A stretch of 32,261 nt of DNA from positions 1-32,261 of the forward strand of contig CAYOQB010000046.1 in NCBI GenBank assembly GCA_964406035.1. Reading direction: 5' to 3'. Below are positions 25,472 to 32,261 of this stretch, piece after piece (the stretch's first letter is position 1; the number at the start of each line of letters is the position of its first letter). The translations under genes were made by a program, and so were the position numbers. This DNA is from JAIEPW01 sp964406035 (GTDB taxonomy: Bacteria > Acidobacteriota > Terriglobia > Bryobacterales > Bryobacteraceae). The notes beneath the pieces are model-generated. The model did not search any database. It had not been told where the DNA came from and was given only the letters and a program-made list of their open reading frames with translations.

Positions 25472-26524
25472 TCAAAGCCTGGCTTCGAACACGCTGTTGA
25501 GCGGCGTCTGTGCAGCCTTCCGGAACTGTTGAAAACCGCCCTCCTTCATGACGTCTCGAATGCGCGCCTCTCCGGCCTGAGCGCCAAGCGCCGCTCCGCC
25601 ATTCTGGGCTACAGCGCCGGGCGTGCAAACCATTGTGGACGCCGAGTAGTAAAGCCGGCCCACGGGATGGAGATTCTCCTCCAGGCGGTCGGATGCGAGC
25701 GGCTCAACAATCATGCAGGTTCCATCGGAAGCCAGTGACTCGCGAGCATGCCTGGCAGCGCTGACGGGATCTCCCATATCGTGCAGTGCGTCGAAAAACC
25801 CGATCAGGTCGTAACCCTCTCCGGGATAATCGTGAGAAGAAGCAGCCTGGAACGTAATCCGATCGCCGACGCCCGCCTCACGAGCCCGCTCCCGAGCCCG
25901 ATCAATCGAGGCCTGATGATAGTCAAACCCGAAAAATCGGGACTTGGGATAAGCCTGAGCCATGATGATCGTGGATGCGCCGAAGCCGCATCCGATATCG
26001 GCCACTGTCGCTCCGGACTTCAGCTTCGCTTCAACTCCATCCAACGCGGGAATCCAGTTGGAGGTCAGGTTCGTCACGTAGTTCGGGCGAAACGTCCGCT
26101 CGGTGCCCTCGAACAGTCCGCCATCATGCTCATGCCAGCCGACACCATTCCCGGTGCGGAAAGCGCTTGCAAGTTTTTGTCGCGACTTCATCATTGCTTC
26201 CGCGACCAGAAAGCCGCCCGCCACGTCGATGGGGCTGCCGGGGTTGGTCAGAGCGAATGCCTGTTCGTCGCTCATGTAGAAGCAGTCGGCTGCGGCATCA
26301 TACTCGACGTATCCGCCAGCAGCCTGTCCCGAGAGCCATTCGCGGACGTACCGCTCTGAAAGCCCGAGCCGTTTCGCGAGATCCGCCGCCCTCACCCGCC
26401 CCGCGTCCGCAACCGCTTTGTAGAGTCCGAGGCTGTCTCCAAGCAGAATGGTCGTCGCCGCCATCGCGGCGCTCACGTCGCTGATGTACCGGTGAATGAA
26501 GTGTTCGAGTTTTTGTTGATTCAC
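25472..26524 (-). CDS. class I SAM methyltransferase with N-terminal winged helix (Rv2258c-like)
   Basis: The 350-residue protein starts at GTG 26524, which overlaps the cupin stop by four bases (GTGA), so it is translationally coupled. Residues about 28-92 form a winged-helix dimerisation domain (LGLYKAVADAGRVRAADLA, LGLSERYVREWLSGQAAGGY). The methyltransferase domain follows, with motif I VADIGCGFGAS (174-184), FFGFDYHQASIDRARERA, IGFFDALHDMGDPVSAARHA and MIVEPLASDRLEENLHPVGR. This architecture is shared with Rv2258c and O-methyltransferase-like proteins, which usually act on small molecules. The substrate is unknown. It is the last gene of the OsmC-cupin-methyltransferase group. Confidence 0.9.
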   Translation of the reverse strand: MNQQKLEHFIHRYISDVSAAMAATTILLGDSLGLYKAVADAGRVRAADLAKRLGLSERYVREWLSGQAAGGYVEYDAAADCFYMSDEQAFALTNPGSPIDVAGGFLVAEAMMKSRQKLASAFRTGNGVGWHEHDGGLFEGTERTFRPNYVTNLTSNWIPALDGVEAKLKSGATVADIGCGFGASTIIMAQAYPKSRFFGFDYHQASIDRARERAREAGVGDRITFQAASSHDYPGEGYDLIGFFDALHDMGDPVSAARHARESLASDGTCMIVEPLASDRLEENLHPVGRLYYSASTMVCTPGAVAQNGGAALGAQAGEARIRDVMKEGGFQQFRKAAQTPLNSVFEARL

Positions 26525-27024
26525 GCGCTTGTCTCCTGTTGCAGTTCTGGGAAGGTGAGAGAGAATCGCCGGCACAGCTCAGGAACGCTGTCGAAGTCCA
26601 TCCCGAGCTGATACTTCTCATTGATTCGAGCAAATTGCGCCAGATCGCCCCACGCAGCCGCCACTTCACGGAAGTAGTTTTCAAACCCCGACGGCGAGAT
26701 GATCTCGATGATCTGGCACGGTTCATCGGATGGGTTCCAGAATGTGTGCCACTGATGCCGGGGCTTATAGACCCAGGCGCCTTCGTGTGCGACCACTACG
26801 TCGTCACCCAGCAATGCCCCGAGGGTTCCCCGGAGTACGTACGAATATTCGTCCTCATGCTCGTGCCGGTGTAGCGGCGCCGCAAGCGCATGAGGCCCGA
26901 TCGGGTGGTGGACAACGGAGAACCTTCCAGCCGTGTCGGTTCCTTCAATCCTCCAGTGAACCCCGAGTCCGCCAAAATCGAATTGAACGCCGCTGTTGGG
27001 GAGTAATACTTTGGTTTGATGCAT
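26521..27024 (-). CDS. cupin-domain protein
   Basis: The 167-residue protein starts at ATG 27024, preceded by AAGGA at a good distance; a longer frame to 27078 adds only a non-conserved segment. Cupin motif 1 is PLHRHEHEDEYSYVLRG (His52, His54, Glu59) and motif 2 is KPRHQWHTFWN (His93), giving a complete set of metal ligands. The C-terminal part (FENYFREVAAAWGDLAQFAR) is helical. Proteins of this kind are single-cupin enzymes or small-molecule binders; the ligand is unknown. It lies between osmC-like and methyltransferase genes in the same direction, 85 bases downstream of the OsmC stop. Confidence 0.88.
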   Translation of the reverse strand: MHQTKVLLPNSGVQFDFGGLGVHWRIEGTDTAGRFSVVHHPIGPHALAAPLHRHEHEDEYSYVLRGTLGALLGDDVVVAHEGAWVYKPRHQWHTFWNPSDEPCQIIEIISPSGFENYFREVAAAWGDLAQFARINEKYQLGMDFDSVPELCRRFSLTFPELQQETSA

Positions 27025-27109
27025 GTTGGTCCTTTTCTGGGTGGCTCGACTTGCCTGTGCGGTGGCCGCTTTGACCATTCCGCGGAGGGGTATGGAGCCC
27101 GCCCCTCGC

Positions 27110-27679
27110 TTAAACTCGCTCTCCGGTCACCTTGACCGGAACGCCTCGAGTGATCGAGTCGAACACAGGTGAATAGGTTGGACCGAGTTGGATTAGCTGC
27201 TGGAACTGTTCGTCCGGAACATCCGACTTCACTTTGAAGTGCATCTGTATGTTCTGGAAACCGTTTCGAATGCTCTTATCGATTCCGAGGAACCCGCGCA
27301 GGTCGATGCTGCCCTCAATCCGGGACTCCACCTCCTCGACTCGGATCCCCTTGGCAGCCGCGTGGTAGACAAGAGACGACGTGACGCATCCTGCCAGCGC
27401 GTTCAGCAGGTGCTCCACGGGATTGGCGCCCCGATCGCGCCCGAGCAGGATTCTGGGTTCGTCGCAATCGAGCTGGAACTTCTGCTCGTGCGCGATCTCT
27501 TGGCCGGCTCCGTGGAAGTCCTTCACGGTTGTGCGATTGTGTCCGCCGTCGATCCACTCGTTGTCGACGCGGAACCGGAATCTAGCGATGAACGGCTGCT
27601 GCTTGATCTGATCAATGGTTTGGAACAACTCGGCGACGTTGATTCCGTTAACTGTCGTGTTCTGGGCTGCTGAAGACAT
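27110..27679 (-). CDS. OsmC/Ohr-family protein
   Basis: The 189-residue protein starts at ATG 27679, with AGGAGGGGG upstream as an excellent ribosome binding site. The OsmC core is visible: FRFRVDNEWIDGGHNRTTV, ILLGRDRGANPVEHLLNALA followed by GCVTSSLVYHAAAKGI, IEGSIDLRGFLG, and YSPVFDSITRGVPVKV. Cys98 in the LAGC helix is the peroxidatic cysteine position. The second cysteine found in classical OsmC and Ohr is serine here (YSPVF), so the usual two-cysteine peroxide cycle is not obvious; another Cys (C72) exists. The family reduces organic and lipid hydroperoxides. It leads the three-gene minus-strand group and is divergent from the large regulator. Confidence 0.9.
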   Translation of the reverse strand: MSSAAQNTTVNGINVAELFQTIDQIKQQPFIARFRFRVDNEWIDGGHNRTTVKDFHGAGQEIAHEQKFQLDCDEPRILLGRDRGANPVEHLLNALAGCVTSSLVYHAAAKGIRVEEVESRIEGSIDLRGFLGIDKSIRNGFQNIQMHFKVKSDVPDEQFQQLIQLGPTYSPVFDSITRGVPVKVTGERV

Positions 27680-27760
27680 GCTGTGCCCCCTCCTCTCAAT
27701 GTGGAGCGATCCAACCCCGGCAGTGCCGATTCTGCAGGTGCCCTCGCAGAGGCCACTGAT

Positions 27761-27769
27761 TGCTAGAAT
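27761..27769 (+). promoter_or_regulatory. possible extended -10 promoter of the large regulator
   Basis: TGCTAGAAT (TG-N-TAGAAT) lies in the 174-base divergent gap between the OsmC and regulator genes, with no clear -35 box. It would give a leader of about 78 bases before GTG 27854. A matching promoter on the other strand was not convincingly found. Confidence 0.35.
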
Positions 27770-27853
27770 CGGACTGAGGGAGCTGCGCTCATAACCATTA
27801 CGCGGCTCGGAGCGGGTAAAAGTCCTTAGAGACTTCTTTGAGATTCCGTAGAT

Positions 27854-30748
27854 GTGCAGGCCGCCATGCAGGGCATCGCATCTATCTATCGATTCGGCCA
27901 GTTCCGCCTGGAGCCCTCGGAGCGGCGATTGTCGCGAGGCGGCGATCCTGTAGCCCTGACAGCGAAAGCGTTTGATGTACTTCTCACGCTCGTCCGCAAC
28001 AGCGGCCAGTTGGTGACAAAACAGACGCTTCTGGACACCGTCTGGCCCGATGTGGTCGTGGATGAAAGCAACCTGACATTCACCATTTCCATTCTGCGCA
28101 AGGCCCTCGGCGAAACAAGAAGCGGGCCACGATATATCGAGACAGTTCCCAAACAGGGCTACCGTTTTGTCGCCCGGCTGGAGCCGGAGATACCCGAATC
28201 GTCGAAGCTCGCGGACTTTCCTTCTGTTGTGGAACGCGACCACCACATGGATGCCCTGCTCGGCGCCTTCAGCCGGGCGCACGCCGGAGAGCCGAGCGTG
28301 CGATTCATCTCCGGTGAAGCCGGTCTGGGCAAGACAACTCTGGTTCGTGCGTTCAAGTCTCGCGTCCACCAACTGGGCCGGACCGTGTTCGCCTGCGGGA
28401 CCTGCATCGATCACCAGAGCCAGTCAGAACCGTATTTCCCGATCTTCGACGCATTGGGAAAGATGGCGCGAAGCGAAAGCCGCGAGCTGTTCCTTGGTTG
28501 CCTGCGCATTCACGCGCCCACCTGGACCGCACGGATGCCGGCGCTTCGCGGCGAGACGCAGCCCGTTTCCAGCGGCCAGGGGCAGGACCGAATGCTTCGG
28601 GAGCTCGAGGACGCCTTGATCGAACTGACGCGCAGCATCACTGTAATCATGGTTCTCGAAGACCTGCAGTGGTGCGACTACTCCACCGTGGACGCCATTG
28701 CCCGCGTGGCGCGGATCGTGCCCCCCGCTCGACTTCTGTTGATCGGAACATGGCGCCCGTCCGAAGCCAGGGCTCGCGCACATCCCATCGAGGCCCTCAT
28801 TGATGAGCTGTGCTTTCGTTCCCCGGAATGCCTGATCTCCGTTCCGCCGTTGACGGAGGAGGGTGTCGCAGACCTGCTTTCACGGCGTTTGGATGCCGAG
28901 GTTGCCCGGGACCTCACCTCTTTGCTGTACCGGAGAACGGAAGGGCACCCGCTGTTCATTGACGCGTTGCTTCACGCCTGGCTGGAATCGGGCAAGCTGC
29001 GCCCGCGGGACCCCGGCTGGCACGTCGACCTCGCAATGCTCTCGGCTGACCTCCCGAACACCTTGCGCGATTTCGTTCTGCGCCAGCATGCGTCGCTTCC
29101 GCGGAACCAGCGCGAACTGTTGGAGGCCGCCAGCATTGCTCGGCCCCAAATCTGGCTTCGCGCCATGGCTGCCGCCCTCGAGCGTCCGGTTGACGAGGTC
29201 GAAGAATCCATCACGGCACTCGTGCGCAGCGGACTGATGCTCAGGCGGGCCGGCGTGTTTGATTATCCGAACGGCGATCTCGGCGAGGCTTTCGAGTTCA
29301 CCCATGCCTTGTATCCGGAAGTGATTGCATCAGCAGTGCCGCCTAGCCGCTGCGTTCGCCTGCATCAAAATGTCGGGAGATTCCTGGAACGTGCCTTCGC
29401 ACCTCGATCCGATACGATTGCGGGCAGCCTGGCCGCGCACTTCCGGGCGGCCAGAGATCCGCAACGCGCCATTCGCTATCTGATCGCGGCAGGTGAACGG
29501 GCATGTCAGGATGGCGCCCCTCGGGAGGCGGTGTCTTATCTGGACGAGGCGATTGGCCTGCTCGCGCAGCTCTCAGATCCGAGCGAGTTGGAACAAACGG
29601 AACTGAGGATCCAGTCGCTTCGTGGACCAATGCTGGTTGCCACCGAGGGTTTTGCCAGTTGCGCAGCAGAAGTATCTCTCCGGCGCGCTCTGGACTTGGC
29701 GGGCCGCTGTGGGACCAGCCGCGAAAGGCCTGCCGCATTTGGCCTCGCGGCGGTGCTGGAGGTGCGCGGTGAATACCGGAAGTCGCAGACCTTGCTGGAG
29801 CAGTACATGCCCACCCAAGGTTGCGATTCCAGCTATGCCGCGGAGTGGCACCATCTGCTCGCGTGCTCGACATTTCACCAGGGGCAGTTCGCTGTCGCGC
29901 TGGACCATGCGCTCAGGGGTTTGTCGGTGGCCCCCACCGCGAATGACTCGGCGCTCCTGCGAGACTTCGGCGAGCACCCCCGAGCGGAATGCCACACCTG
30001 GGCAGCACTGGCGCTCTGGTTCCTGGGTTGTCCTGACCAGTCACTGGAGCATGCGGCCTTGGCGGCTACCATCATCGGAACTCCACGGCACGGCTATGCC
30101 ATGGCCAACGGCAGTGCTCAACTTGCCATGATTCATCAATTGCGCCGCGAAGTTGATCGGTCTTTGGCTCGCGCCCAGGCGGCGGTTGAATCCGGGAAGC
30201 GGCAGGGAATGCCTTATCGGGTGGCGATCGGAAAGGCGGTTGCGGGGTGGGCTCGCGCCCAATCGGGGGACGGCCGGGACGGCATCCGGCAAATCCGCGA
30301 GGCCATCGAAATGTGCGATCAGATCGGAGCCAGCCTGGATCGCCCCTACTTCCTCGCATTGCTTGCGGACGCCCTCATCCAGTTTGAAGCTCCCCAGGAA
30401 GCCCAAGCTGCCCTTACGGAGGCGCTCAATCAGGTTCGCCACTCGCGGTCCTTCTTCTACGAGGCGGAGTTATTGAGGCTCCAAGCGGTCGCATCCACCC
30501 TTCAGAGCAAGGATCGCGAAGCGAACAATCAGTTCTCCCGGGCGCTGGGAATTGCATTGGCGCAGGGAGCAAGATCTCTCGAAATGAGGATTCTGGCGTC
30601 GATGTTGCGGCACGCCCCCTCTGACCAGGAGGTTCGAATTCGGCTGCGGAATGTCCTCGACAGCTTCTCGGAGGGCCGTGACTTGCCGGAACTGCGTTCC
30701 ATCGCGATGCTCTGCGGGGATGCTGCGGCGAAAACTGTCGTGACGTAG
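27854..30748 (+). CDS. winged-helix / AAA-type ATPase / TPR transcriptional regulator
   Basis: The 964-residue protein starts at GTG 27854 or ATG 27866. Residues about 10-108 are an OmpR/PhoB-type winged helix (FGQFRLEPSERRLSRGGDPV, LTAKAFDVLLTLVRNSGQLV, DESNLTFTISILRKALGE, YIETVPKQGYRFVA), as in CadC-like regulators. An ATPase module follows: Walker A GEAGLGKTT (154-162) and Walker B VIMVLEDLQWCD (about 262-273), of the AAA_16/STAND type found in adenylate-cyclase-like and MalT-like regulators. The remaining 450 residues are helical and TPR-like. No phosphoreceiver or membrane segment is present, so it should be a cytoplasmic, nucleotide-dependent switch responding to a ligand bound by the TPR part. 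Divergent placement suggests it controls the OsmC-cupin-methyltransferase genes. Confidence 0.9.
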   Translation: MQAAMQGIASIYRFGQFRLEPSERRLSRGGDPVALTAKAFDVLLTLVRNSGQLVTKQTLLDTVWPDVVVDESNLTFTISILRKALGETRSGPRYIETVPKQGYRFVARLEPEIPESSKLADFPSVVERDHHMDALLGAFSRAHAGEPSVRFISGEAGLGKTTLVRAFKSRVHQLGRTVFACGTCIDHQSQSEPYFPIFDALGKMARSESRELFLGCLRIHAPTWTARMPALRGETQPVSSGQGQDRMLRELEDALIELTRSITVIMVLEDLQWCDYSTVDAIARVARIVPPARLLLIGTWRPSEARARAHPIEALIDELCFRSPECLISVPPLTEEGVADLLSRRLDAEVARDLTSLLYRRTEGHPLFIDALLHAWLESGKLRPRDPGWHVDLAMLSADLPNTLRDFVLRQHASLPRNQRELLEAASIARPQIWLRAMAAALERPVDEVEESITALVRSGLMLRRAGVFDYPNGDLGEAFEFTHALYPEVIASAVPPSRCVRLHQNVGRFLERAFAPRSDTIAGSLAAHFRAARDPQRAIRYLIAAGERACQDGAPREAVSYLDEAIGLLAQLSDPSELEQTELRIQSLRGPMLVATEGFASCAAEVSLRRALDLAGRCGTSRERPAAFGLAAVLEVRGEYRKSQTLLEQYMPTQGCDSSYAAEWHHLLACSTFHQGQFAVALDHALRGLSVAPTANDSALLRDFGEHPRAECHTWAALALWFLGCPDQSLEHAALAATIIGTPRHGYAMANGSAQLAMIHQLRREVDRSLARAQAAVESGKRQGMPYRVAIGKAVAGWARAQSGDGRDGIRQIREAIEMCDQIGASLDRPYFLALLADALIQFEAPQEAQAALTEALNQVRHSRSFFYEAELLRLQAVASTLQSKDREANNQFSRALGIALAQGARSLEMRILASMLRHAPSDQEVRIRLRNVLDSFSEGRDLPELRSIAMLCGDAAAKTVVT

Positions 30749-30815
30749 CCTGGTCGATGCTCCGGCCCACTTTCGGGTTTCGCGGCGACTCGCACTCATT
30801 CTCCGTCTAAGTCCT

Positions 30816-32261
30816 TCACCCCTCCAACTCCCGCCGCACCCGGATCACCTCCGCCACACTCCACGCCTGCGCCGGGCAACCCCCGGGCCGGTGCGGCTCG
30901 TCCCCATCGTAAACCTCGGCAAGCGAGCCCAGGCCGAACATGCCCATCTCCTCCTCCAGCCGATCCAGGCGCGTGCGGCAGTACTCCCGATCGCCGAACA
31001 CACGAAGGTGCGCGCTCAGGTAAGGACCCAGAAGCCAGGGCCAAACCGTCCCCTGGTGATAGGCCCCGTCGCGCTGCACCGGACCGCCCTCATAGCGACT
31101 GCGATACTCTGGATCGCCGCTCTCCAGGCTGCGCAGCCCCACCGGCGTCAGAAGCTCGCGCTCGCACGTTTCCACCACCGCACGCTGTTGCTCCTCATCG
31201 AGCGGCGAATGCGGCAGGCTGACCGCGAAGATCTGATTCGGCCGTATGCGGGCATCGCCCAATACATCGAACAGGCAGTTGCGAGCCGCATTCCAGAACT
31301 TGGCGCGGAAACTCGCGGCGATCACGGCCGCCTCGCGCTCCAGCTTCGGATCGCTCAGCCATTCCGCCATCAATTTGACAGCGTTGTACCAAAGGGCGTT
31401 GATTTCGACAGCCTTGCCCTGCCGCGGGGTCACCACCCAGTCGCCCACCTTGGCGTCCATCCAGGTCAACTGGACGCCCGGTTCGCCCGCGTTCAGCAGG
31501 TGATCCTCGGGATCGGCCTGGATGCCGTACCAGGTCCCCCGCCAGTGCCAGGCCAGAATTTCGCGGGCCGCGGGCAGGAAGGTCTCGTCCAGCCAGCGGC
31601 GATCGCCACCGGCCTTCAACCACGCGTAAACGGCCGGGAAGAGCCACAAAGTGGCATCTACGGTGTTGTATTCGGGCTCCGAACCCGCATCGGGGAAGCG
31701 ATTCGGCAGAATGCCGCGATTGCGGTGCTCCAGAAATCCTTCCAGGATGCGGCGTGCCTCGTCCAGCCGCCCGCGGGCGATCAGCAACCCGGGCAGGCTG
31801 ATCATCGTATCCCGCCCCCAGTCTGTGAACCACGGATACCCCGCGATGATCGTGGGCTTTCCGTCCGCCCGCGTCACCAGGAACTGATCCGCGGCGCGCT
31901 CCAGCAGCGGGCGATCCGCGTCACGCGCGAGCCGCTCCCCGACAACTGCGTCGCAGTCCACTGGCTTCGGTTCCACGTGCGCCGCGAAGCTGACCCAAAC
32001 ACCCGGAGGCAGCTCCAGCTCAATGAATCCGGGCGTGTACAGGTCCTCCTGGAAGTCGAGCCCGCGCTCGCGCTCGATCGCATACTCGTGATTCCGGTAC
32101 CAGTGGCCGTCCTCGTGGAGTGTTCCCGGATACTGCAAGTGAAGTCCAGGCAAGCCCTCATACGGCTTCACAATTCCACCACTCAGGCGCCGATCCCACC
32201 AGTCGGTCTGACGGGCCAGAGAGTGGTAGTCGCGGAAAGCAAAGAAGGGCCGCAGCCGCAG
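30816..32261 (-). CDS. glycogen debranching enzyme (amylo-alpha-1,6-glucosidase), 5' end beyond window
   Basis: The frame enters from the right edge (LRLRPFFAFRDYHSLARQTD) and runs 481 residues to the stop at 30816; the N-terminal part lies outside the window. It matches the GDE C-terminal family (PF06202, (alpha/alpha)6 barrel): YPWFTDWGRDTMISLPGLLI, FLEHRNRGILPNRFPDAG, YNTVDATLWLFPAVYAWLKA, TWMDAKVGDWVVTPRQGKAV and DGAYHQGTVWPWLLGPYL. The tryptophan/aspartate-rich motifs that form the active-site groove are all present. It hydrolyses alpha-1,6 branch points of glycogen or related glucans, probably in the cytoplasm. GTG 32171 is internal and is not the start, because the conserved sequence continues upstream of it. 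Confidence 0.94.
   Translation of the reverse strand: MRLRPFFAFRDYHSLARQTDWWDRRLSGGIVKPYEGLPGLHLQYPGTLHEDGHWYRNHEYAIERERGLDFQEDLYTPGFIELELPPGVWVSFAAHVEPKPVDCDAVVGERLARDADRPLLERAADQFLVTRADGKPTIIAGYPWFTDWGRDTMISLPGLLIARGRLDEARRILEGFLEHRNRGILPNRFPDAGSEPEYNTVDATLWLFPAVYAWLKAGGDRRWLDETFLPAAREILAWHWRGTWYGIQADPEDHLLNAGEPGVQLTWMDAKVGDWVVTPRQGKAVEINALWYNAVKLMAEWLSDPKLEREAAVIAASFRAKFWNAARNCLFDVLGDARIRPNQIFAVSLPHSPLDEEQQRAVVETCERELLTPVGLRSLESGDPEYRSRYEGGPVQRDGAYHQGTVWPWLLGPYLSAHLRVFGDREYCRTRLDRLEEEMGMFGLGSLAEVYDGDEPHRPGGCPAQAWSVAEVIRVRRELEG

Noticed and set aside
27680..28414. N-terminal extension of the OsmC protein (frame open to 28414)
   Set aside because: The extension is antisense to the regulator gene, and a strong ribosome binding site precedes ATG 27679.

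Overview
The window looks like a chromosomal segment of an Acidobacteriota species, most likely of the Bryobacter/Solibacter type. This is inferred from content, not from a search. The clues are GC-rich codon use, an ADOP-type orphan MacB/FtsX permease, an ECF sigma factor translationally coupled to a Ser/Thr kinase with TPR repeats, a beta-propeller protein ending in a TIGR03437-like domain, a PEP-CTERM protein, and frequent GTG/TTG starts.

Layout. 1-1772 (-) is a 3'-truncated ADOP permease. 2005-4446 (+) is a secreted YncE-propeller/phosphoesterase, convergent with a secreted esterase (4443-5273, -). 5317-8523 (+) holds priA and a GNAT acetyltransferase. 8527-12442 (-) is a four-gene run: AI-2E-type permease, a one-TM protein, a Memo-family protein with an N-terminal extension, and a coiled-coil protein with a degenerate GGDEF domain. 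Divergent from it, 12516-14408 (+) holds ruvX, mltG and an overlapping uncharacterised gene, followed by a small HTH-like protein and a PhzF-family enzyme. 15625-19219 (+) is a compact sigma factor / kinase-TPR / methyltransferase cassette with GTGA overlaps.

From about 19.2 to 25.5 kb the segment is accessory in character. It holds paired palindromes, a PCD-like/VOC fusion, a 627-bp noncoding repeat array bracketed by inverted repeats, a secreted SBBP/TIGR03437 protein, a DUF4288-like protein, a toxin-antitoxin pair in which both genes are broken, a second dispersed copy of the repeat tail, a PEP-CTERM protein and a possible gene remnant.

25472-27679 (-) carries OsmC, cupin and methyltransferase genes, divergent from a large winged-helix/ATPase/TPR regulator (27854-30748, +) that probably controls them. 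The right edge is the C-terminal part of a glycogen-debranching enzyme (-).

No CRISPR array, rRNA, tRNA, intact insertion sequence or classical defence island was seen. The least explained material is the repeat array at 20263-20889 with its relative at 24355-24438, the degenerate-GGDEF/Memo operon, and the sigma-kinase-methyltransferase cassette.
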